A stretch of DNA of 7,444 bases, from contig DSDZ01000247.1 in assembly GCA_011048475.1 (NCBI GenBank), positions 1 to 7,444 of the forward strand. Direction: 5' to 3'. Shown in pieces: positions 1-6,681 of the stretch (the stretch's first letter is position 1; every line of letters begins with the position of its first letter). Below the pieces are notes generated by a model, which searched no databases, was not told the origin of the DNA, and was given only the letters and a program-made list of their open reading frames with translations. Both the position numbers and the translations under genes were made by a program. The stretch comes from Bacteroides sp. (GTDB lineage: Bacteria; Bacteroidota; Bacteroidia; Bacteroidales; GCA-2748055).

Positions 1-1
1 A

Positions 2-919
2 TTATTTCTGTGTCAGTTCCCTGAAGACCTCTTCCAGGCTTTTTTTCTTCAGCGAGAAGGAAAGAATGATCAGATTCTGATTCACAGCAAAATTAAAGAT
101 ATCGGCACGGATATCCCTGGATTCGTGCGTTTCCAGGAGGAACTGGTTGTTTTCAAGGGTCCTGACATGGGCGATACCGGGAAGTTTTTTCCATAACCCC
201 GGATCCGTCTCCCTGTCCACTTCGATGTGAATGGTCTGTTTCTGTTGTGCTCCTTTTTTCTCAAGCGAACCGGCCATGCCGTCGGCCACGATCCTGCCCC
301 GGTCGATGATGAGTACCCGGTCGCAGATGGCCTCCACCTCCTGAAGGATATGGGTGGAGAGAAGCACGGTCTTTTCTTTGCCGATACTCGAGATCAGGTT
401 CCTGATTTCCACGATCTGGTTTGGATCCAGTCCCGAGGTGGGTTCATCCAGGATCAGGATATCCGGTTCATGGATCAGTGCCTGGGCCAGTCCCACCCGT
501 TGCCGGTACCCTTTTGAAAGGTCCCCGATCTTTTTACGGGCTTCCGGCGCCAGACCTGTCACCGCGATCGTCTCGTCGATCCTTTTTCCGGCCCTGCTGC
601 CTGTGATGTGATACAGGCCGGCCACGTAGTGCAGGTATTCCCGGATGTACATCTCCAGGTAAAGGGGATTGTGCTCGGGCAGGTAACCGAGCAGTTTTCT
701 GATCTCTTTCAGGTGCGATGCGATCTCCATCCCTTTGACCTTCACGGACCCGGCATCCGGCCGGAGGGTCCCGGTGATGATCTTCATGGTGGTGGACTTG
801 CCCGCGCCGTTCGGACCTATGAATCCGACGATCTCACCGGTGCGGACACTGAAGGAAACCTGGTCCACAGCCGTCTGGGTGCCGTAAACTTTGGTGATTT
901 GGTGGACTTCAATTGACAT
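2..919 (-). CDS. gldA: GldA-like ABC transporter ATP-binding protein
   Basis: This is a cytoplasmic ATPase of an ABC transporter, 305 aa and complete. Seen in the sequence: Walker A GPNGAGKST (residues 35-43), signature region LSKGYRQ (134-140), Walker B LILDEP (155-160), D-loop SGLD (162-165) and H-loop STH (188-190). A C-terminal extension of about 80 residues (225-305) follows. The Q-loop region reads GYLPEHNPLY (78-87), where most ABC ATPases have a Gln; this wording is typical of GldA proteins. In Flavobacterium, GldA works with the membrane subunits GldF and GldG and is needed for gliding. Partner permease genes are not in view and could lie left of the window. The ATG directly abuts the stop of the upstream stress-protein gene, so the two are very likely co-transcribed and possibly translationally coupled. 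The ATPase call is secure. GldA orthology as opposed to a related ABC-2 exporter ATPase is likely but unproven, and gliding itself should not be assumed. Confidence 0.85.
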   Translation of the reverse strand: MSIEVHQITKVYGTQTAVDQVSFSVRTGEIVGFIGPNGAGKSTTMKIITGTLRPDAGSVKVKGMEIASHLKEIRKLLGYLPEHNPLYLEMYIREYLHYVAGLYHITGSRAGKRIDETIAVTGLAPEARKKIGDLSKGYRQRVGLAQALIHEPDILILDEPTSGLDPNQIVEIRNLISSIGKEKTVLLSTHILQEVEAICDRVLIIDRGRIVADGMAGSLEKKGAQQKQTIHIEVDRETDPGLWKKLPGIAHVRTLENNQFLLETHESRDIRADIFNFAVNQNLIILSFSLKKKSLEEVFRELTQK

Positions 920-1762
920 TTAACCGTACATGAACTGGCCCACCTTTGCAAAATTGGATTTGGGATTCACACACATGATGGGGATCTTTTCGCTGTTCGA
1001 AAGCAGGTACTGTTCCTTGGCGCCAAAGATGTAATCCACCGTGGTGATATGCTTGGTGGTGGTGATCAGGATCAGGTCGGCCCCGATCTTTTTTGAGAAG
1101 GTGAGGATCTCTTTCTGGAACATGCTGTATTTGGTCCCGCTATGGATCTCGTATTCGATGTTGTTCTGGATCAGGAACCTGACGGCGAAGTTCAGGTTTA
1201 CATTCACCTTTTTCTGGAGGTCTTTGTTGCTGATAGGGGCTTTAAACAGATGGATCTTCGAATTGAGGTACTTTCCCAGAAATATGGCCCACTGCAGTTT
1301 CTCTTTGTTTTCCGACCTGAAATCCACGGGAAACACAATATCCGTGTATCTTTCTTTCGCAGGCGGATCGTCCTGGACAACGATGAAAGGAACCGAGGAT
1401 CCTGCAATGACTTTCAGTGCCCAGCTCCCGAACAATTTCTGACTGCCCTTCATTCCATGGGTGCCCATCACCACGAAATTCACCTTGTTATCCTCTTTGG
1501 ATGCGTAATCGGAAATCTCCTTGAATATTTTACCTGAGCGAACAACATAATCCACATCCTCACCATGTTCCTTTTTGATCCCGGCCACGGTTTGCTTCAG
1601 TTCCTCCATGGCCTGGCCTTCCTGGGCCTGATCCTTCACAACATGGAACAGTACGATGTGATTCTTCAGGATGCCTGCGATCTTGATCGCATGTTTCAGT
1701 GCATGGGATGATACCTGGGAAAAATCCCATGTCACCAGGATGGATTTTCGCTCTTGTTCCAT
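920..1762 (-). CDS. Universal stress protein, tandem UspA domains
   Basis: This is a cytoplasmic UspA-superfamily protein of 280 aa with two Usp domains. Domain 1 (about residues 6-130) starts SILVTWDFS and carries the nucleotide-binding signature G100-T-H-G103-x8-G112-S113, then VPFIVVQ. Classical ATP-binding Usps have nine residues between the second and third Gly; here there are eight. Domain 2 (about 138-266) keeps the fold-like ends (DIVFPVDF and IPIMCVNP) but has ITTTKHITTVDYIFGAKEQ in place of the Gly motif, so it probably does not bind ATP the same way. I chose the ATG at 1760-1762 because homologues usually begin just before the first beta strand. An in-frame TTG at 1778-1780 would add six residues and is less likely. 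The gene is divergent from asnS and its TAA touches the ATG of the GldA-like gene. The exact role is unknown; Usps are linked to stress, growth arrest and nucleotide sensing. Confidence 0.85.
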   Translation of the reverse strand: MEQERKSILVTWDFSQVSSHALKHAIKIAGILKNHIVLFHVVKDQAQEGQAMEELKQTVAGIKKEHGEDVDYVVRSGKIFKEISDYASKEDNKVNFVVMGTHGMKGSQKLFGSWALKVIAGSSVPFIVVQDDPPAKERYTDIVFPVDFRSENKEKLQWAIFLGKYLNSKIHLFKAPISNKDLQKKVNVNLNFAVRFLIQNNIEYEIHSGTKYSMFQKEILTFSKKIGADLILITTTKHITTVDYIFGAKEQYLLSNSEKIPIMCVNPKSNFAKVGQFMYG

Positions 1763-1784
1763 CGTCAGATTTTTAGACAATTAG

Positions 1785-1816
1785 TAAAAATAATTGATTC
1801 TTCCCGGATTTTACAA
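1785..1816 (-). promoter_or_regulatory. Candidate promoter of the stress protein-gldA unit
   Basis: Read on the minus strand, TATTTTTA (1785-1792) differs by one base from the Bacteroidota -7 consensus TAnnTTTG. A TTG (1814-1816) sits 21 bases upstream, a suitable distance for the -33 element. Transcription would begin near 1778-1780, giving a leader of under 20 nt before the ATG at 1762. The region is AT-rich, so chance matches are likely. Confidence 0.3.
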
Positions 1817-1846
1817 TGTTAACGGATGGAAAATGTTAAAATTGTA
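1812..1846. repeat. Imperfect inverted repeat in the divergent promoter region
   Basis: TACAATGTTAA (1812-1822) is matched by TTAAAATTGTA (1836-1846). The arms are complementary at 10 of 11 positions across a 13-bp spacer, and the innermost C1823/G1835 also pair. The repeat covers the presumed upstream promoter parts of both divergent genes and could be an operator. The AT richness of the region means it may be chance. Confidence 0.4.
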
Positions 1847-1852
1847 TTTTTG
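1845..1852 (+). promoter_or_regulatory. Candidate -7 element of the asnS-rpoN operon promoter
   Basis: TATTTTTG matches the Bacteroidota primary-sigma -7 consensus TAnnTTTG exactly. It lies 65 bp before the asnS start and predicts a transcript start near 1857-1860. No clear TTTG or TTG is present at the expected -33 distance (around 1820-1826). The predicted transcript would begin just before the stem-loop at 1865-1896. Confidence 0.4.
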
Positions 1853-1864
1853 TAAACTGTGGAA

Positions 1865-1896
1865 CCCATGCGCATGATCCCACCGGATGCGCAGGG
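1865..1896 (+). promoter_or_regulatory. Stem-loop in the asnS 5' leader
   Basis: The 5' arm CCC-A-TGCGCAT (1865-1875) pairs with ATGCGCA-GGG (1887-1896). That gives seven continuous pairs, a single bulged A1868, then three C-G pairs, closed by an 11-nt loop (1876-1886). The stem ends 21 nt before the asnS ATG. No T-run follows, so it does not look like a terminator. It could stabilise the mRNA 5' end, bind a regulator as RNA, or act as DNA; CATGCGCATG (1867-1876) is itself a perfect palindrome. The structure is seen; a function is inference. Confidence 0.45.
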
Positions 1897-1917
1897 GTAA
1901 TCAAATCTATCTCATAT

Positions 1918-3309
1918 ATGATGAAGCGATCAACAGTGAAAGAGTTGCTTGGCTCCGGTGAGACCAACCGGGAAGTTCTTTTGAAAGGATGGGTAAGAAC
2001 CCGAAGGGGCAATAACCAGGTGGCTTTCATCGCGGTGAATGACGGTACGGTAATACACAGCATCCAGGTGGTCGCAGTGATGGAATCATTCCCTGAGGAA
2101 GTGATGAAACGGGTGACCACCGGCTCCAGCATTGCCGTCAGGGGATTGCTCGTGGAATCTCCCGGGAAGGGCCAGCAGGTGGAGATCCAGGCCGGGGAAA
2201 TTGAAGTGCTCGGGGATGCCGATCCGGCCGTGTATCCGCTTCAGAAAAAAGGACACTCATTCGAATTCCTGAGGGAGATCGCGCACCTGCGGTTCAGGAC
2301 CAATACATTCGGGGCCGTCTTCCGTATCCGGCATGCCCTGTCGTTTGCCATTCACCAATATTTCCACGACCGCGGCTTTTTCTACCTGCATACCCCGATC
2401 ATCACGGCGTCGGATGCCGAGGGAGCAGGAGCCATGTTCAGGGTCACCACCCTGGATCTGGATCATATTCCCAGGAAAGAGGACGGATCGGTGGACTTCA
2501 GCCAGGATTTCTTCGGCCGGCCGACCAACCTGACGGTTTCCGGACAGCTTGAAGGTGAGCTGGGAGCCCTGGCGCTCTCCTCCATTTATACTTTCGGACC
2601 CACATTCAGGGCCGAGAATTCCAACACCCCCAGGCATGTGGCGGAATTCTGGATGATCGAACCGGAAATGGCCTTCTATGATATCCATGACAACATGGAT
2701 CTGGCCGAGGATTTCCTGAAGTACCTGATCAGGGATATCATGGAAAACTGCGGGGATGACCTGGAGTTTTTGAACAGGATGGTGGATAAAACGCTGCTGG
2801 AAAGACTCGAATTTGTTTTGAAACATCCCTTTGAACGCACCACCTATACAGAGGCCGTCCGGATCCTCAGGAAGGCCGGCCGGACATTTGAATACCCGGT
2901 GGAGTGGGGGCTGGACCTGCAGGCCGAGCATGAGCGGTACCTGGTGGAGCAGCATTTCGAGAGACCGGTGATCCTGACCGATTATCCCGGCGGGATCAAG
3001 GCATTTTACATGAAACAGAACGATGACGGGAAAACAGTCAGGGCCATGGATGTGCTGTTTCCCATGATCGGCGAGATCATCGGGGGATCCCAGCGGGAAG
3101 AAAAGCTGGACAGGTTGCAGAACAGGATGCGGGAGATGAATATATCAGCCGATGAATTGTGGTGGTACCTGGAAACTCGTAAATTTGGTACTGTGGAGCA
3201 CAGCGGATTCGGACTGGGCTTTGAAAGGCTGCTCATGTTCATTACGGGGATGAGCAATATCAGGGATGTGATCCCGTTCCCCAGGACACCCAGGAGTGCC
3301 GAGTTTTAA
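1918..3309 (+). CDS. asnS: Asparaginyl-tRNA synthetase (AsnRS)
   Basis: This class IIb synthetase charges tRNA-Asn with asparagine using ATP in the cytoplasm. It is 463 aa, full length for bacterial AsnRS. Seen: an N-terminal OB-fold anticodon-binding domain (about 18-98, with LKGWVRTRRG and FIAVNDGT); the class II motif 1 area (about 141-161) leading into TASDAEGAGAMFRVTTLD (163-180); motif 2 FGPTFRAENS (226-235); and motif 3 GFGLGFERLLMF (430-441, with Arg437). The C-terminus, NIRDVIPFPRTPRSAEF, and the AEGAGAMF stretch distinguish it from AspRS. Two ATGs are adjacent (1918 and 1921); either could start the protein and I keep the first. It is the first gene of a plus-strand operon: rpoN begins 11 nt after its stop. 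Direct charging by AsnRS makes the transamidation route for Asn-tRNA unnecessary, though GatCAB could still serve Gln. Confidence 0.97.
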   Translation: MMKRSTVKELLGSGETNREVLLKGWVRTRRGNNQVAFIAVNDGTVIHSIQVVAVMESFPEEVMKRVTTGSSIAVRGLLVESPGKGQQVEIQAGEIEVLGDADPAVYPLQKKGHSFEFLREIAHLRFRTNTFGAVFRIRHALSFAIHQYFHDRGFFYLHTPIITASDAEGAGAMFRVTTLDLDHIPRKEDGSVDFSQDFFGRPTNLTVSGQLEGELGALALSSIYTFGPTFRAENSNTPRHVAEFWMIEPEMAFYDIHDNMDLAEDFLKYLIRDIMENCGDDLEFLNRMVDKTLLERLEFVLKHPFERTTYTEAVRILRKAGRTFEYPVEWGLDLQAEHERYLVEQHFERPVILTDYPGGIKAFYMKQNDDGKTVRAMDVLFPMIGEIIGGSQREEKLDRLQNRMREMNISADELWWYLETRKFGTVEHSGFGLGFERLLMFITGMSNIRDVIPFPRTPRSAEF

Positions 3310-3320
3310 ACCCGGAAAAT

Positions 3321-4772
3321 ATGCTTAAACAGAAGCTTCAGCAGAAACTTTTACAAAGGCTGTCCCCGCAGCAGATCCAGATGATCAAGCTGCTGGAGAT
3401 CCCTGCCATTCAGCTGGAGCAGCGCATCAAGAAAGAGATTGAGGAAAACCCGGTACTGGAGGAAGGCAGCGAGGAGGACCCTTACGAAGTGCAGGAGGAG
3501 CAGAAGGATGAACAGGGGGAAGATCACCAGGATGAATTCTCGCTCGAGGACTACATCGAGGATGATGAGATCCCCAGCTACAGGCTGAACACCCAGAATT
3601 ATTCAACGGATGACAAAAGGGAGGAAATCCCTTTTACAATGGGAAGCACCTTCCGGGAGCATTTAAAAAGCCAGCTGGGCCTGAGAAAAATGAGCGAGGA
3701 ACAGGAAGTGATCGCCGAATACATCCTGGGGAACATCGATGACGACGGATACCTGCGCCGGGAACTTGAAGCCATTGCGGATGACCTGGCCTTTACAGTG
3801 GGGATGGAAGCATCCTATGAGGAGCTGCATGAAGTGCTTATGATCATCCAGGAGTTCGATCCGGCCGGGGTCGGTGCGAGGAGCCTGCAGGAGTGCCTGC
3901 TGCTCCAGATCAACCGGAAGGATTTGGAGAATCCGGTGACCAGACTGGCGCACAAAATCCTCAAGAACCACTTCCAGGAGTTCACCAACAAGCATTATGA
4001 CAAGATCATCCAGCGGCTCGACATCACCGAGGAGGAACTGAAGGCCGCGCTGGAAGAAATATTGCGGTTGAATCCCAAACCCGGGGGATCCATGGGGGAT
4101 AACCAGCAGAGGCTGTTCCACCATATTGTGCCGGACTTCATCCTCGAGGAGAACGAGGGGGAGCTGCAGCTGTTCTTGAATTCAAACAATGTTCCGGAGC
4201 TGAGGATCAGCAAGACCTATACGGACATGTTCGAAAGCTACAATGCCAACAAGTCTTCCGCAAGCCGGGATGAGAAAGATGCGATCACATTCGTGAAGCA
4301 GAAGCTGGATTCAGCCAGGTGGTTCATTGATGCCATCCGGCAGCGGCAGAATACCATGCTGCTGACCATGAATGCCATCCTGGAATACCAGAAAGCGTAT
4401 TTTTACGAGGGCGATGAAACCAGGCTGAGGCCTATGATCCTGAAGGACATTGCCGATATGACGAACCTGGATATATCCACCATTTCCAGGGTGGTCAACA
4501 GCAAATACATCCAGACACACTTCGGGATTTTCCCGCTGAAATATTTCTTTTCCGAAGGAATGCAGACAGAGAGCGGGGAAGAGGTTTCCACCAGGGAGAT
4601 TAAAAAGATCCTGCAGGACTGCATCCAGGCCGAGGACAAAAGAAAACCCCTGACCGATGACAAACTGTCTGCCATTTTGAATGAAAAAGGATACCACATC
4701 GCCAGGCGGACGGTGGCAAAATACAGGGAGCAGCTGGGATTACCCGTGGCCAGGCTGCGCAAACAGTTGTAA
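3321..4772 (+). CDS. rpoN: RNA polymerase sigma-54 factor (RpoN)
   Basis: This is the alternative sigma factor that directs RNA polymerase to -24/-12 promoters and needs AAA+ activators for open-complex formation. It is 483 aa. Seen: Gln- and Leu-rich region I (about 1-48: LKQKLQQKLLQRLSPQQIQMIKLL and ENPVLEE), where activators act; an acidic region II (about 47-84, roughly half Asp or Glu); the core-binding part (about 105-300, including GNIDDDGYLRRE and FDPAGVGARSLQECLLLQ); the -12-recognising HTH region (about 373-410, DISTISRVVNSKYIQT then GIFPLKYFFSEG); and the RpoN box ARRTVAKYRE (461-470), which contacts the -24 element. It lies between asnS (11-nt gap) and a membrane-protein gene (5-nt gap), so it is probably expressed constitutively with asnS. 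No activator gene and no convincing -24/-12 site is visible in the window. Confidence 0.97.
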   Translation: MLKQKLQQKLLQRLSPQQIQMIKLLEIPAIQLEQRIKKEIEENPVLEEGSEEDPYEVQEEQKDEQGEDHQDEFSLEDYIEDDEIPSYRLNTQNYSTDDKREEIPFTMGSTFREHLKSQLGLRKMSEEQEVIAEYILGNIDDDGYLRRELEAIADDLAFTVGMEASYEELHEVLMIIQEFDPAGVGARSLQECLLLQINRKDLENPVTRLAHKILKNHFQEFTNKHYDKIIQRLDITEEELKAALEEILRLNPKPGGSMGDNQQRLFHHIVPDFILEENEGELQLFLNSNNVPELRISKTYTDMFESYNANKSSASRDEKDAITFVKQKLDSARWFIDAIRQRQNTMLLTMNAILEYQKAYFYEGDETRLRPMILKDIADMTNLDISTISRVVNSKYIQTHFGIFPLKYFFSEGMQTESGEEVSTREIKKILQDCIQAEDKRKPLTDDKLSAILNEKGYHIARRTVAKYREQLGLPVARLRKQL

Positions 4773-4777
4773 TATTG

Positions 4778-5389
4778 ATGTATATGAAGGTGCCTGCCCG
4801 TGTGATCTCCTTCCTTTTTCATCCCCTTCTGATGCCCACACTCGGACTGGTGATCCTGCTGAATTCGGGAACCTATCTGGCGTTGCTTGAGCCTGATGCA
4901 AAAAGGGCCATTTTGATGGTCATGGCTCTGGGAACCCTGCTTTTCCCCCTGATCATGGTCCCCGTTTTCTATTACAGGAACCTGATCGCCGGGACGCATC
5001 ACGCATCCAGGGAAGAGCGCCTGATCCCCATGGTGATCACCTTTATCCTCTACACGATCACCCTTGTTTATTTTCTCCGGCTTCCACTCAACAGGATCAT
5101 TCACAGCTATGCCATTGCCGTCACCCTGTCCATTTTTATCCTGCTGCTGGTCCGCTACTGGTTCAACATGTCCGGTCACATGACCGGCCTGGGGGGAATA
5201 ACGGGACTGATCATAGCGCTCATCCTGATATACGGTACACCCCTGTTGTGGATCCTGATTCTCACCCTGCTTGCCTCCGGCCTGACCGGCAGTGCAGTGT
5301 TATTGCTCGGGGAGCACCGTTCATCGGAGATCTATTCCGGATATATGATCGGGTTTGCAGTCATGCTGCTTACACTGCTGGTTTACTGA
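4778..5389 (+). CDS. Polytopic membrane protein with degenerate PAP2-like motifs
   Basis: This is a predicted inner-membrane protein of 203 aa with about six or seven hydrophobic segments (roughly 9-29, 44-66, 85-102, 110-128, 137-153, 155-177 and 186-203). I know no firmly assigned function. Three places resemble the catalytic motifs of PAP2 lipid phosphatases in order and topology: REERLIP (78-84) between segments 2 and 3, SGH (132-134, as in PSGH) after segment 4, and H180-x3-E184 before the last segment. The match is incomplete: the K-x6-RP form is absent, the Arg six residues before His180 is missing, and the usual Asp is Glu. It may therefore be an inactive or divergent relative. I start at the ATG at 4778; a TTG at 4775 directly before it and an ATG at 4784 are alternatives. 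It follows rpoN by 5 nt and is the last gene of that operon. Its end overlaps the convergent lipoprotein gene by 7 bp. Confidence 0.75.
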   Translation: MYMKVPARVISFLFHPLLMPTLGLVILLNSGTYLALLEPDAKRAILMVMALGTLLFPLIMVPVFYYRNLIAGTHHASREERLIPMVITFILYTITLVYFLRLPLNRIIHSYAIAVTLSIFILLLVRYWFNMSGHMTGLGGITGLIIALILIYGTPLLWILILTLLASGLTGSAVLLLGEHRSSEIYSGYMIGFAVMLLTLLVY

Positions 5390-5778
5390 GGAGGTCCTCC
5401 GGTACCGCCTTCAGGTTCATCCTCCTCACGGTCGTTCTCATCAAGCATCACATTCAGCTTCATGAGCACATCGTTATACACCTGGTCCAGCAAAAGGGGG
5501 TGGCGGCTGTACTCGGCAATCGTGGAATCAAACTCCGCATGGGTGACACCATGCTTTTCCAGAATGGGGGACAGCAAATCCACGCTGTCCGCCTGTTCAT
5601 AACGGCGGTAAAATTTGCGGTCGTTGGTGATCCCGTCCACCAGGTGGATGTCCACCAGAATGTCCACCAGCACTTCCCGGTCCACGTATTCCTTTCCCCT
5701 GATATGCTTTTTCCTGGCACACCCGCCGGGAAGCAGAAGGGAAAGGATCAGCAAAAGGCTCAGGAAACGGAAACGCAT
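5383..5778 (-). CDS. DUF4296-type lipoprotein
   Basis: This is a small probable outer-membrane lipoprotein of 131 aa and unknown function. Seen: basic start MRFRF, hydrophobic core (6-16), then PGGC with Cys20 as the likely lipidated residue. Pro at -3 is unusual for a lipobox. Residues after Cys20 (ARKK) are basic and lack the acidic surface-export signal described in Bacteroidota, so it probably faces the periplasm. The mature part matches my recall of the DUF4296 family: L37-VDILVDIHLVDG-49 and, later, F-x-STIAEYSRHP with DQVYNDVLMKL. It ends in an acidic, Gly/Pro-rich tail (about 112-131). Its ATG lies 5 nt after the stop of the PorP/SprF-family gene, so it is the third member of the minus-strand operon. 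Family membership is from memory of the pattern rather than a search. A role beside PorP/SprF is inferred from position only. Confidence 0.8.
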   Translation of the reverse strand: MRFRFLSLLLILSLLLPGGCARKKHIRGKEYVDREVLVDILVDIHLVDGITNDRKFYRRYEQADSVDLLSPILEKHGVTHAEFDSTIAEYSRHPLLLDQVYNDVLMKLNVMLDENDREEDEPEGGTGGPPQ

Positions 5779-5783
5779 GACGG

Positions 5784-6680
5784 CTATTTGATATCGTTAA
5801 AACGGTAACCGATCATGATTTCATGTGTCCCGGTGTTGTATTTTCTGAGATCCGAGGTACCGATGTCATAAGCATAACCGAAGAACAGCATTTCCTGGTA
5901 GCTGTATCCCATCAGGATCCCGACGGATTCGTGGAAACGGTAGGAAACAGCTGCCCAGACGGTCCTTTTCCACTCGGTTCTGGCCGTGATATCGAAACTC
6001 AGCTCTTTCGGGGCGGTTCCCTTGACCATTACCGATGGCTCGAGGATCCAGTCAGGATCCACCTCCCACCGGTATGCTCCGGTCAGGTTGATATGCGTTT
6101 TCAAACGGTTCAGTCCGTTCCTGTCGTCAAAGATCTTCAGGTTGTTGTTGAGCAGCTGGGCTGCGGAAAGGCCCACATAGAACTCATCCGCATACAGGTA
6201 AAGCCCGATCCCGGCATCGGGGAGGTAGGTGGTGCTGACCACCTGGAGGATCCTTTCGTCGGAAACGTCTTTGGGATTCAGCTGCGTTCCGTCGATCCGG
6301 AACTGCATGATACTTGCCGAAATACCCATGGAGAGCCTGATATCACGGGTAATGCCGATGTGATAGGCATAGGAGCCGGTGATGCCGGTCCTGCTCGTGG
6401 GACCGGTGACATCATTGTACACATATCCTCCGTAGCCCATGTCCATCCTTGCGTGGGGACCGTAAAAGGCGATGGAATTGGTGACGGGTGGATCCACCAG
6501 GCCGACCCACTGAAACCGGTGATTGGTCCTGATCTGGTAGTAATCGTAGATCCCCGCAATGGCCGGATTGATCACAAAGTCGTTGAACATGTACTGGGTA
6601 TAGTGCGGCATCTGCTGTCCCAGGACTCCGCCGGTCCCCGCAAGGACGATCAGGAATAGTATGCATTGTACCCTTTTCAT
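5784..6680 (-). CDS. PorP/SprF-family T9SS outer-membrane protein
   Basis: This is a predicted outer-membrane beta-barrel-like protein of 298 aa. Seen: signal peptide (MKR, hydrophobic 6-20, likely cleavage VLG|QQ after residue 21); the family's N-terminal hallmark PHYTQYMFNDFVINPAIAG (25-43); RTNHRFQWVGL (51-61) followed by a PPVT turn (64-67); alternating aromatic and Gly strands; a GYAYDIG segment (268-274); and a terminal THEIMIGYRF (285-294), a typical final strand. PorP and SprF belong to this family. SprF in Flavobacterium is needed to deliver the adhesin SprB to the surface, and family members often sit beside genes for proteins with type B sorting domains, as here. The ATG follows the stop of the upstream surface-protein gene by 1 nt, implying coupled expression. 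It is therefore probably the dedicated partner of that cargo. Which of PorP or SprF it is closer to cannot be told here, and members with other names exist. Confidence 0.9.
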   Translation of the reverse strand: MKRVQCILFLIVLAGTGGVLGQQMPHYTQYMFNDFVINPAIAGIYDYYQIRTNHRFQWVGLVDPPVTNSIAFYGPHARMDMGYGGYVYNDVTGPTSRTGITGSYAYHIGITRDIRLSMGISASIMQFRIDGTQLNPKDVSDERILQVVSTTYLPDAGIGLYLYADEFYVGLSAAQLLNNNLKIFDDRNGLNRLKTHINLTGAYRWEVDPDWILEPSVMVKGTAPKELSFDITARTEWKRTVWAAVSYRFHESVGILMGYSYQEMLFFGYAYDIGTSDLRKYNTGTHEIMIGYRFNDIK

Positions 6681-6681
6681 G

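Noticed and set aside
1763..1780. TTG start at 1778-1780 for the stress protein
   Set aside because: It adds only six residues before an ATG that sits at the usual distance from the first Usp beta strand, and it would overlap the predicted transcript start.
1853..1917. T-box riboswitch before asnS
   Set aside because: The leader is only about 60 nt, has no T-box consensus and no terminator-antiterminator pair, and the lineage does not normally use T-boxes.
2257..2955. 232-codon minus-strand open frame inside asnS
   Set aside because: It is antisense to conserved AsnRS motifs and has no domain of its own.
4403..5179. 258-codon minus-strand open frame across the end of rpoN and the start of the membrane-protein gene
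   Set aside because: It covers two genes with good evidence. Its product is a low-complexity His-, Gln- and Asp-rich string, typical of an antisense shadow.
5388..5400. Terminator at GGAGGTCCTCC just past the convergent stops
   Set aside because: The palindrome gives only a 4-bp stem with a 3-nt loop, has no T-run on either strand, and lies inside the coding end of the lipoprotein gene.
5706..5720. Sigma-54 promoter (TGGCAC) near 5706, and others near 7063 and 7376
   Set aside because: None has a TTGC at the right distance after TGGCAC, and all lie inside coding sequence.
5823..6659. 278-codon open frame on the plus strand opposite the PorP/SprF gene
   Set aside because: It lies wholly antisense to a gene with clear family motifs, and its translation shows no recognisable domain. 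Codon bias in moderately GC-rich DNA leaves such frames open.
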